Assembly (NCBI GenBank): GCA_050015455.1
Contig: JBEKBJ010000011.1
Span: 1-64,000, forward strand
Length of the DNA stretch: 64,000 bases
Direction of reading: 5' to 3'
Source of the DNA: JAGDMS01 sp050015455
Lineage (GTDB): Bacteria; Desulfobacterota; Binatia; HRBIN30
Shown: positions 50,972 through 58,729 of the stretch, piece after piece
How positions within the stretch are numbered: the first letter of the stretch is position 1
Layout of the letters: every line of letters begins with the position of its first letter
The notes under the pieces: model-generated
Databases searched by the model: none
What the model was told of the DNA's origin: nothing
Seen by the model: only the letters and a program-made list of their open reading frames with translations
Translations under genes and position numbers: made by a program

Positions 50972-51601
50972 ATGGTGACGTCGGCACAGCGTGAAGAAAT
51001 CAGGGTCCCAAAGGGATCGGTGATCTTTCGCCAGGGCGATCCCGGAAACGAGATGTTCGTTATCTCCGAAGGCCGGGTACGGCTTACGATCGGCACGGCG
51101 GAACAGGAGAAGGAGGTTGCGGTATTCGGGCCGGGCGACTTCTTCGGGGAGCTGTCCCTGCTCAGCGATGAGCCGCGCAGCGCCACCGCCGAGGTGGTCG
51201 AGGATGCGACCCTGCTGGCCATCGGACGCGACGTCTTCGCCATGATGGTCCAGGACGACTTGGATATCGTCTTTCGTATGATGAACATCCAAGGGCAGCG
51301 ACTCAGTCGGACCAACGAACCGATTCAGGACCTCATGCAGCGGATGGGGCGTGTCCGCATCGCGGCGGAATGCCTGCGCCGGGTGTGGGCGCCCACAACT
51401 GCGTGGCCCGCGACTCTTGATGTGGCCGAGGTCAGCGCCGCGGCCGGGCTCAGCCCGCAGACCGTCACCGCCACAGTCGCGGAGCTTGCGCAACAGGGAA
51501 TCGGATCATTGCAGGAGGGCCGCTGGAGCATTCCGGACCGGACGCAAGCCGGCAAGCTGCTCGACGTGCTGTGCCAGTTGGCGAGTAGGGGAGGCAACTG
51601 A
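50972..51601 (+). CDS. Crp/Fnr-type cyclic nucleotide-binding regulator
   Basis: The 209-residue protein has a cNMP-binding barrel (about 5-115: VPKGSVIFRQGDPGNEMFVISEGRV, FGPGDFFGELSLLSDEPRSATA) with the phosphate-binding GELSLL...RSA loop intact, and a C-terminal winged helix (TLDVAEVSAAAGLSPQTVTATVAELAQQG). It is translationally joined to the ATPase gene: TGA and ATG share a base (51599-51603). Placing a regulator between a transporter's permease and ATPase genes is unusual and suggests it controls this export unit. Confidence 0.85.
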   Translation: MVTSAQREEIRVPKGSVIFRQGDPGNEMFVISEGRVRLTIGTAEQEKEVAVFGPGDFFGELSLLSDEPRSATAEVVEDATLLAIGRDVFAMMVQDDLDIVFRMMNIQGQRLSRTNEPIQDLMQRMGRVRIAAECLRRVWAPTTAWPATLDVAEVSAAAGLSPQTVTATVAELAQQGIGSLQEGRWSIPDRTQAGKLLDVLCQLASRGGN

Positions 51602-52605
51602 TGGCCGACGCGATCGTCATCGAGAAGCTCACCAGGCGATTCGGATCGATCGAAGCGGTCAAGAGTCTCACGCTGTCCATCGGGCAAGGTGAAATTTTCG
51701 GCTTGCTCGGGCCCAACGGCTCCGGGAAGACAACGTTGATTCGGATGCTCTGTGGTCTGCTCGCGCCGAGCTCAGGGCGAGCCCTCGTCGGTGGCTACGA
51801 CATCGCGCATGAGCCCGAGCAGATTAAGCGCATCATCGGCTATGTCTCTCAGCGGTTCAGCTTGTATCCCGACCTCAGCGTGCGCGAGAACCTCGACTTC
51901 TTCAGCGCCGTGTATGCCGTGCCGGCGGCGGACGCGGCAACGCGGGAGAGGGAGCTGCTGCGCCTCTGCGGGCTGAACGGCAGGGAAAAGCAGGCCGCAG
52001 GAAGCCTCTCGGGTGGCCTAAAGCAGCGGCTGGCGCTGGCCTGCGCGCTGATTCACCGACCGAAGATTCTCTTTCTGGATGAGCCCACGGCGGGCGTCGA
52101 CCCGGTCGCGCGCCGCCTGCTCTGGGACCTGCTGTTCGGACTAGCGCAGCAAGGGACTACGTTGTTCGTCACCACCCACTACATGGACGAAGCGGAGCGC
52201 TGCACGCAGGTGGCCTACATCTATTACGGCACCTTGCTGGTCAGCGGCGATCCGAACTCGATGAAGCGGGACGAAATCGCCAACACCAACCGGCGGCTGG
52301 AGATCATCTGTCAGCCGCTGATGCCGGCGCTCGGCATCCTGCGCGACGCGCCGTACGTCGGCGACGTGAGCGTCTTCGGGCAGGCCCTGCACATCCGGGT
52401 GAAGGGCCTACCACCCGAGCCGCTCGGCAGCGACCCGGTGGCGGCCTTCTCCGCCGCCGCCCGGCGCGGCATGGTCATGGACGTCCTCCGCAAGAAGTTG
52501 CTCGCCGCCAACATCGAGGTGCTGACGATCCGCTCCGTCTACCCCAGCCTCGAAGACATCTTCGTCAGCTTCACCCGCAAGCTGGACCAAGCGGAGGCGC
52601 AGTAA
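51601..52605 (+). CDS. ABC transporter ATP-binding protein
   Basis: The 334-residue ATPase has Walker A GPNGSGKTT, the LSGGLKQRLALACALIHRP signature and Walker B ILFLDEPTAGVDPVARR, with a switch His in FVTTHYMDEAERC. A ~100-residue C-terminal extension follows the nucleotide-binding domain, as in CcmA/DrrA-type exporters. Together with the ABC-2 permease it probably forms an exporter; no membrane-fusion protein is adjacent. Confidence 0.92.
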   Translation: MADAIVIEKLTRRFGSIEAVKSLTLSIGQGEIFGLLGPNGSGKTTLIRMLCGLLAPSSGRALVGGYDIAHEPEQIKRIIGYVSQRFSLYPDLSVRENLDFFSAVYAVPAADAATRERELLRLCGLNGREKQAAGSLSGGLKQRLALACALIHRPKILFLDEPTAGVDPVARRLLWDLLFGLAQQGTTLFVTTHYMDEAERCTQVAYIYYGTLLVSGDPNSMKRDEIANTNRRLEIICQPLMPALGILRDAPYVGDVSVFGQALHIRVKGLPPEPLGSDPVAAFSAAARRGMVMDVLRKKLLAANIEVLTIRSVYPSLEDIFVSFTRKLDQAEAQ

Positions 52606-52765
52606 CCCCCATTCCTCAGCGGGAGAATCAAATACACGAACGAGCCGCCGGTCGGGCGTCAGTTCCCTCCTTCAGCATCTCATCTTTACCCGCATCTTTG
52701 GGTTCTGGGCACTGCGGGGGCCATGGTGGCCACGCCAAGGATCAGGTGGCGTTCCGGGCGACGCT

Positions 52766-53731
52766 TCAGCTGAACTGACCAGCACGCCCAACCCAATCCT
52801 CCAGCAGATCGCGCAAGGTCTGACCCCAATCGATCACCGGCGCCCAACCGGTCGCCTCACGCAGCTTGGCCGCGCTGCCGATCAACACGGGCACGTCAAC
52901 CGGACGCTGCCGGGCCGGGTCCATCACCACCTCCACCTGAGTGCCGCCGATCTGTATCAGACGTTCAAGAATCTGCCGTGGTGTGCGCCCCCGGCCGCTG
53001 CACACGTTGTACGCCTCGCCGGACGCGCCACGCTCGAACGCCGCGACGTACGCCCGCACCACGTCGCGCACGTCGCTGAAATCCCGCACCACGTCGAGGT
53101 TTCCCACCTCGATGCGCGCTGGACGCTGGCGGTGCTTCACGGCGGCGAGCTGAAAAGCGAAGTCTGCGCACACGAAGTGGGACGCCTGTCCGGGCCCGGT
53201 GTGGTTGAACGGCCGCACGCGCACGACGTCCAGCCGGCGCGCCCGAGACCATTGGTAGGCTGCCAAATCGGCTGCGGCTTTGCTCACCGCGTACGGGCTC
53301 AGCGGTCGAAACGGGTTCCGCTCTGTCACCGGTAGTTCGTCTGCCTCGACCTGGCCGTAGGCGTCACTCGAACCAACCCACACCACGCGACAGGCGCTGG
53401 CGGCCGCCAGTGCCGCAAACAGGTTGAGACTGCCGAGCAGGTTGGCTCGATAGGCGCCGTCCGGATCGTCGAACGAAGCAGCGGGATTGGTGAACGCCGC
53501 CAGATGGAAGACCCCCTCCGGGTGCACCGTGCGTACGACGGCTTCGATCTGCTCCCGATCGCAGATGTCGCACACCAGCAAATGATCGGCCGGCAGGTTG
53601 AGCGAACTGGCGGCAGGTGTCGTTGCGGGCAAGATGCGGTCGCAACCGAAGACCTCGTGCCCTTCGGCGACCAAGCGTTCGGCCAGATGACGGCCAGCAA
53701 AGCCGGCGATACCGGTGATGAAGAAACGCAT
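52766..53731 (-). CDS. NAD-dependent epimerase/dehydratase (GDP-4-dehydro-6-deoxymannose reductase-like)
   Basis: A 321-residue short-chain sugar reductase: Rossmann motif FFITGIAGFAGRHLAERL, VFHLAAFTNPAASF, catalytic Ser-Tyr-Lys triad in VWVGSSDAYG and PYAVSKAAADL, and VRPFNHTGPGQ. Its position directly after gmd suggests it reduces GDP-4-dehydro-6-deoxy-D-mannose to GDP-rhamnose or a related sugar. The spacer to gmd is 15 bases. Confidence 0.85.
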   Translation of the reverse strand: MRFFITGIAGFAGRHLAERLVAEGHEVFGCDRILPATTPAASSLNLPADHLLVCDICDREQIEAVVRTVHPEGVFHLAAFTNPAASFDDPDGAYRANLLGSLNLFAALAAASACRVVWVGSSDAYGQVEADELPVTERNPFRPLSPYAVSKAAADLAAYQWSRARRLDVVRVRPFNHTGPGQASHFVCADFAFQLAAVKHRQRPARIEVGNLDVVRDFSDVRDVVRAYVAAFERGASGEAYNVCSGRGRTPRQILERLIQIGGTQVEVVMDPARQRPVDVPVLIGSAAKLREATGWAPVIDWGQTLRDLLEDWVGRAGQFS

Positions 53732-53746
53732 CGGCCGCCCGACACC

Positions 53747-54748
53747 TCAGCCCGACGAAGCACCCTTCTCCATCTCGCAACGCACGGCCTCGAGGTCCCT
53801 GTCGACCATCATTTCCATGAGCTGCTGAAAGCCCATCGTGGGCCGCCAGCCGAGGCGCTCACGGGCTTTCAAGGGGTTGCCGATGAGCTGATCGACCTCG
53901 GCCGGCCGCAGCAATGCCGGATCTTCACGCACGTGGCGGCGCCAGTCGAGCCCGACGTGGGCGAAGGCGATTTCAGCTGCCTCTTGCACTGTGTGCTGCT
54001 CGCCGGTGGCGACGACGTAATCGTCAGGCTCGTGCTGCTGCAGCATCAGCCACATGGCGCGCACGTAATCCTTGGCGTAGCCCCAATCGCGCCGCGCCGC
54101 CAGGTTGCCGAGCCGCAGCTCGTTCCATTGGCCGAGTTTGATGCGCGCGACCGCGTCGCTGATCCTGCGAGTAACGAACTCTTTCCCTCGCCGGGGCGAC
54201 TCGTGGTTGAACAGGATGCCGGAGCACGCGAACAGGTCGTAGCTCTCGCGGTAATTGACGGTGATGAAATGGCCGTACACTTTGGCCACCCCGTAGGGGC
54301 TGCGCGGATGGAACGGGGTCCGCTCCGTCTGCGGCACCTCGCGCACCTTGCCGAACATCTCGCTCGACGAGGCCTGATAAAAGCGTATACTGTGGTCCAC
54401 CAGCCGGATGGCCTCAAGCAACCGCGTCACGCCGACGGCGTTGAATTCCGCCGTCAGCATGGGCTGCTCCCACGACGTCGGGACGAAAGACTGCGCCGCC
54501 AGATTGTACACCTCGTGCGGCCGCAGGCGCTGCACCACCGTGATCAACGACAGCTGATCAAGCAGGTCCGCCTGGACGAGATCGACACGGCTGCGCAAAT
54601 GCTCGATGCGGGCGAAATTCTCCGTGCTGGCTCGGCGCACCATGCCGAACACCTCGTAACCCTGTTCCAACAACAGCTCCGCGAGATAGGAACCGTCCTG
54701 CCCGGTTATGCCGGTGATGAGCGCGCGGCGGCGCTTCGCGCCAGTCAT
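53747..54748 (-). CDS. gmd: GDP-mannose 4,6-dehydratase
   Basis: A 333-residue SDR enzyme with RALITGITGQDGSYLAELLLEQG, VYNLAAQSFVPTSWEQP, YQASSSEMFGKVRE and TPFHPRSPYGVAKVYGH, all characteristic of Gmd, plus NHESPRRGKEFVTRRISDA. It converts GDP-mannose to GDP-4-dehydro-6-deoxy-mannose. The start overlaps the cupin stop (ATGA, 54745-54748). Confidence 0.93.
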   Translation of the reverse strand: MTGAKRRRALITGITGQDGSYLAELLLEQGYEVFGMVRRASTENFARIEHLRSRVDLVQADLLDQLSLITVVQRLRPHEVYNLAAQSFVPTSWEQPMLTAEFNAVGVTRLLEAIRLVDHSIRFYQASSSEMFGKVREVPQTERTPFHPRSPYGVAKVYGHFITVNYRESYDLFACSGILFNHESPRRGKEFVTRRISDAVARIKLGQWNELRLGNLAARRDWGYAKDYVRAMWLMLQQHEPDDYVVATGEQHTVQEAAEIAFAHVGLDWRRHVREDPALLRPAEVDQLIGNPLKARERLGWRPTMGFQQLMEMMVDRDLEAVRCEMEKGASSG

Positions 54749-55116
54749 TCTTGTACCCGCCCGTAACGATCTTCCAGCCGCACCACATCGTCCAACTCGG
54801 GCGTCGAGACCTCGATGACGTCGCAGGTCTCGATCGCCGTCATGCGGTGGCGCAAACCGGGTGGTACATGGAAGCTCTCTCCCGCCCGCAAACGTAGCGT
54901 CTGCCGCGGCGCGTCGGCGCTCGCGACCTCGAGTTCGACAATGCCGGTGAGGACGTACACGGTCTCGATCTTGCGCCGGTGGTACTGATAGCTCAGCTGG
55001 CCGGAACGCTCAATGTGCAGGATCTTGCCGATGTAGTGCGGCGTCTCCGCCCAGATGAGCTCGTATCCCCAGGGCTTCTCGACGCGCCGCCCGACGAACG
55101 GCTGCCCAGGTGACAT
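54745..55116 (-). CDS. Cupin protein (mannose-6-phosphate isomerase-like)
   Basis: The 123-residue single cupin domain resembles the C-terminal half of type II phosphomannose isomerase/mannose-1-phosphate guanylyltransferase: VEKPWGYELIW, LSYQYHRRKIETVYVLTGIVEL and HVPPGLRHRM, supplying the metal-binding His residues. It may make mannose-6-phosphate or provide an activity in the GDP-mannose branch. The start shares a base with the UbiA stop (TGATG). Confidence 0.82.
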   Translation of the reverse strand: MSPGQPFVGRRVEKPWGYELIWAETPHYIGKILHIERSGQLSYQYHRRKIETVYVLTGIVELEVASADAPRQTLRLRAGESFHVPPGLRHRMTAIETCDVIEVSTPELDDVVRLEDRYGRVQE

Positions 55117-56042
55117 CACGCCCCCCAGTACAGCAACAGAGTGGCCGTGGTGATCCACAGCAGCACGTCAATGAGCAACGGTTGGTCCCTCAGCAACAGT
55201 TGTGTGGGATTGCCACCCTCCTCGCGCTGGTGCACGAGGTAGAGGTACCGAAAGATTCCGAACAACACGAAGGGAATAGTCAAATACAGCTTATCCGTAC
55301 CTAGCTTGTCGCGCACTTCCGGCGAGGCCGTGTAGATGGCATACGCCACCACGGTCGACGCGGTCACCACCGCGATCATTTGGTCGAGGAAGTAGGGGCT
55401 GTACTCTTTCAGGCTGGCGCGGTGGTTGGTGGCGCGCGCCTCCAGCAGGATTAACTCGTGTCGGCGCTTGGAGAAGCCAAGGAAAAGCGCCAGCAGAAAG
55501 GTGCAGATGATCAGCCATGGCGACACCGGCACCGCAATGAGCACTCCCCCGGCAACCGCGCGAATGACGAAACCCGCGGCAATCGACATGACGTCAAGGA
55601 TGACGACCTCTTTGAGCCAGAAAGTGTACGCCACCTGCAACACGAAGTAGACACCCGCCAACAGCCCGAAGGCGGGTCGGAGTGCAATCGCAGCAAGCAT
55701 CCCGGCGAGCACCAGCGTGGCCGACAACGCCATCGCGGTGCCACGTTGCACGCGGCCCGAGGGCAGGGGGCGCAGCGACTTCAACGGATGCTCGCGGTCA
55801 CGCTCGCAGTCGCGCAGGTCGTTCATCACGTACGCGCCGCTGGCCAATGAGCAGAAAGCCAGAAAGCCGAGCGTGACGGTGACCAGATGCGAAAGCACGA
55901 AGAGGTGCTTGGCAAAGATCAGGGCCGCAAACAGGACGGTGTTCTTGCTCCACTGCATGGGCCGCAGCAATTGGAACAGGTCGCGAAGCGACGACGCGCG
56001 CTCCTGCGGCACGGCAACGGCGCGCGCTGCGGCCCGGTTCAC
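55116..56042 (-). CDS. UbiA-family prenyltransferase, decaprenyl-phosphate phosphoribosyltransferase-like
   Basis: The 308-residue membrane protein has the first Asp-rich motif in YVMNDLRDCERDREHPLKS, with the PLPSG segment after it, and repeated hydrophobic helices. It resembles 5-phosphoribosyl-1-pyrophosphate:decaprenyl-phosphate transferases (Rv3806c type). Those enzymes start the decaprenylphosphoryl-arabinose pathway; no epimerase partner (DprE1/E2) is in the window. It overlaps rfbB upstream and the cupin downstream, so it is firmly in this sugar operon. Confidence 0.8.
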   Translation of the reverse strand: MNRAAARAVAVPQERASSLRDLFQLLRPMQWSKNTVLFAALIFAKHLFVLSHLVTVTLGFLAFCSLASGAYVMNDLRDCERDREHPLKSLRPLPSGRVQRGTAMALSATLVLAGMLAAIALRPAFGLLAGVYFVLQVAYTFWLKEVVILDVMSIAAGFVIRAVAGGVLIAVPVSPWLIICTFLLALFLGFSKRRHELILLEARATNHRASLKEYSPYFLDQMIAVVTASTVVAYAIYTASPEVRDKLGTDKLYLTIPFVLFGIFRYLYLVHQREEGGNPTQLLLRDQPLLIDVLLWITTATLLLYWGA

Positions 56043-57076
56043 GGCGTTGACCTCCGCTGCTGCACACCACTCAGGCGCGCGCCGTACATGCGCTGATAGT
56101 ACGTCCGGTACTCACCGCTCTTCACCCGCTGCCACCAGGTGGGATGGTCACGGTACCACAATACCGTCCGCCGCAGCGCATCGTCGAAGGTGTGCAGCGG
56201 CTGCCAGTCGAACTCGGCGCGCATCTTGGTGGCATCGAGGGCGTAACGCCGGTCATGACCGGGCCGGTCGCTGACGTAGCGGATCAAGCTGAGGGGCTTG
56301 TTCAAGATGCTGAGGATCAGCTCGGTGACCTCCCGGTTGCTGCGTTCGCTGGATGCGCCGATGTTGTAGATCTCGCCTGGACGCCCGCCGCGCAGCACCA
56401 AGTCCAGCGCCGCGCAGTGGTCTTCCACGTAGATCCAATCACGCACGTTCATCCCGTCGCCGTACAAGGGGAGCAGCTCATCCGCCAACGCATTGGTGAC
56501 AAAGAGCGGGATGACCTTTTCGGGAAACTGGTACGGCCCGAAATTGTTGGAACACCGCGTGACCATCACGGGGAGATGGTAGGTGGTCCAGAACGACAAC
56601 GCCAGCAAATCCGCGGCCGCTTTGCTAGCCGCATACGGGCTGCTCGGTTGCAGCGGCGAGTATTCCACGAAGCAACCGCTGGGTCCTAAGCTGCCGTAGA
56701 CCTCGTCGGTGGAGACCTGAACGAAGCACTGCACGTCGGCGCGTCGAGCCGCCTGCAGCAGCACCAACGTACCATTCACGTTGGTGTGAAAGAAGGCCTC
56801 AGGGTTTTCGATGCTCCGGTCGACATGCGACTCTGCGGCGAAGTTGACGGCCACGGCAGCCCCTTGCATGGCCTTGCAGACGATCTCGGCATCGGCAATG
56901 TCGCCGTGCACGAAGCGGTAGCGGGGATCATCGGCGATGTCCGCCAAGGTCTCGAGGTTGCCGGAGTACTTGAGCGCGTCGAGATTCACCACCTCATCGG
57001 CGGCGTGGCGCGCCAACAGATAGCGAATGAAGTTGGAGCCGATGAATCCCGCTCCGCCTGTTACAAGGATCTTCAC
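56039..57076 (-). CDS. rfbB: dTDP-glucose 4,6-dehydratase
   Basis: A 345-residue SDR sugar dehydratase: MKILVTGGAGFIGSNFIRYLL, LDALKYSGNLETL, VNFAAESHVDRSI, active-site VQVSTDEVYGSLG and SPYAASKAAADLL, and RCSNNFGPYQFPEKVIPLF. It makes dTDP-4-dehydro-6-deoxyglucose. Its stop overlaps the UbiA-type gene start (56039-56042). Confidence 0.94.
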   Translation of the reverse strand: MKILVTGGAGFIGSNFIRYLLARHAADEVVNLDALKYSGNLETLADIADDPRYRFVHGDIADAEIVCKAMQGAAVAVNFAAESHVDRSIENPEAFFHTNVNGTLVLLQAARRADVQCFVQVSTDEVYGSLGPSGCFVEYSPLQPSSPYAASKAAADLLALSFWTTYHLPVMVTRCSNNFGPYQFPEKVIPLFVTNALADELLPLYGDGMNVRDWIYVEDHCAALDLVLRGGRPGEIYNIGASSERSNREVTELILSILNKPLSLIRYVSDRPGHDRRYALDATKMRAEFDWQPLHTFDDALRRTVLWYRDHPTWWQRVKSGEYRTYYQRMYGARLSGVQQRRSTP

Positions 57077-57102
57077 GTTATCTGGCTCGGCCCATCAGGG
57101 GA

Positions 57103-57576
57103 TTAGCGTGGCTGCGTACTCCAGTCAAAGCCGATGCGCGGGTCGTCGAACGGCATGCGTTCCTCGTCCGGATGCGCCGGGTCGTAAACCGCTGTGGTGT
57201 GGTAGAAGAGTCCCGCCGGCTGCGTTCCCAACACCCGGTAGCCGTGGGCGACGTACTCGGGGATGCACAGCACCAGCGGGTTACGGCTGCCCATGTAGAG
57301 CACCTGCCGCTGGCCGGCCGTCGGCGAGTCGGCGCGCAAGTCATAGAGGACGACTTGGGCCATGCCGGTAGCAAAGAACCAGATGTCCTTCTGCCGCTTG
57401 TGCCAATGGAACGCCTTGATGACGCCGGGAAACGCCTCGGTGTAAGTCGTTTGCTTGATCGCCGCAAAGAACGGGTCGTCGGCGCGCAGCACTTCCATCA
57501 AGCTGCCGCGGTCGTCGCTGTTGACGCGTAGCTGCTTCACGGCAACTCCGTGGATCATAGTCGTGTTGGTCGGCAA
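57103..57576 (-). CDS. dTDP-4-dehydrorhamnose 3,5-epimerase-like cupin
   Basis: The 157-residue cupin resembles RfbC: DDRGSLMEVLRADDPFF, IKAFHWHKRQKDIWFFATGMAQVVLYDLR, and VPEYVAHGYRVL-like EYVAHGYRVLG. It is shorter than most RfbC proteins (about 180) and reads KAFHWH where RGLHYQ is usual, so it may be a ketoisomerase variant. TTG 57576 has GGGGAGGG correctly spaced; ATG 57558 lacks a ribosome site. First gene of the operon. RmlA and RmlD equivalents are not in the window. Confidence 0.78.
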   Translation of the reverse strand: MPTNTTMIHGVAVKQLRVNSDDRGSLMEVLRADDPFFAAIKQTTYTEAFPGVIKAFHWHKRQKDIWFFATGMAQVVLYDLRADSPTAGQRQVLYMGSRNPLVLCIPEYVAHGYRVLGTQPAGLFYHTTAVYDPAHPDEERMPFDDPRIGFDWSTQPR

Positions 57577-57826
57577 TTATGCCCTCCCCGTGACTTACGT
57601 GACGGTGGCAAGCGGAAATGGCCACCTCGCCACGCTCTTTCGTGTCGGCCTGTACGATAATCTCTCCGGCCCCGTTTTTCCACAGCTCGGTGATGATTGT
57701 TTCACCCTGTTCTCTTCCTTCGAAACTCCAGAGCTGGGCCTTTCAATTCGCCTCGTAGGCTCTTCAGCACGGGCGCGCAGATGAATCAAGCGTCCTTCAT
57801 CAGAGGATTCTAATTACAGGTTCGCG

Positions 57827-58678
57827 CTAGCTGAACAACACCTTCGCCAGTTCCGACCGGTAGCGATTGGTCAGCTCGTGCTCGGGCCCGAGAAGATCGA
57901 AGATGTCGAGCATGGCTTTGCGGGCCGCGTCATCACGGAACTGCCGGTTACGGCGCACGATCTCCAGGTATTGCTCGAGCGCTTCTTGGTGTTTCGAGGC
58001 GGCGGCGAGCACTTGTGCCAGCAGCAATCTGCTTTCGAGATCGGCCGGGTCCGCGGTCACTCGGGCGCGCAACGATGGCTCATCACCACCGCCGCCCTGG
58101 CGGACGCGAATCTCTGCTGCCAGCTTGGCGGCATCCTGGCTGAGCGGCCCCGGCCCGACACGCTTGAGTAGCGCCAAGGCTTCAGCGTGTAGGTCGCGAT
58201 TGGCCAGGATGCCCGCTAGACCGACAAGCGCCTTTTCGCAGCGCGCATCCAGCTCGAGTGCGCGCTTGAATTTGGCTTCGGCCTCGCCGATCTTACCGGC
58301 GCCGCGCAACGCATCACCTTCGGTGGCCAGAGCGTCGGCCTCGCTCGGTAGTACCTGGGCGAGGAACTTGCGGACAGCAGCCTCGGGCACCGCGCCAACG
58401 AACTCCGCTACCGCTTGCCCGTCGCGAAACCCGAGCACCGTCGGAATGCTGCTGACATTCAGCGCTGCCGAGAGTTGCGGATTTTGATCGACGTTGACCT
58501 TGGCGAGAATGAATTCGCCGTCGTACTCCTGCGCCAGCCGCTCCAGCACCGGGCCAAGCGTGCGGCACGGGGCGCACCACGGCGCCCAGAAATCCACCAC
58601 CACCGGTGTCTGCTTCGACCGCTCGATCACCACGGTCTCGAAATCCTGATCGCTGGCTTCGATGAAAAACTCGCTCAT
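57827..58678 (-). CDS. Thioredoxin-TPR co-chaperone (YbbN/CnoX-like)
   Basis: The 283-residue protein has an N-terminal thioredoxin fold (about 1-110) with active site WAPWCAPCRTLGP, followed by ~170 residues of TPR-like helices (LASEGDALRGAGKIGEAEAKFKRALELD-type repeats). This is the YbbN/CnoX layout, which holds and transfers unfolded proteins during oxidative stress. The CAPC center differs from both thioredoxin CGPC and the E. coli CnoX site, so redox activity may be retained. Confidence 0.85.
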   Translation of the reverse strand: MSEFFIEASDQDFETVVIERSKQTPVVVDFWAPWCAPCRTLGPVLERLAQEYDGEFILAKVNVDQNPQLSAALNVSSIPTVLGFRDGQAVAEFVGAVPEAAVRKFLAQVLPSEADALATEGDALRGAGKIGEAEAKFKRALELDARCEKALVGLAGILANRDLHAEALALLKRVGPGPLSQDAAKLAAEIRVRQGGGGDEPSLRARVTADPADLESRLLLAQVLAAASKHQEALEQYLEIVRRNRQFRDDAARKAMLDIFDLLGPEHELTNRYRSELAKVLFS

Positions 58679-58729
58679 GTCCGTCTATAGTCGATAGTCA
58701 AGAGTTGACCGTTCAGGGCATTGTCCGCA

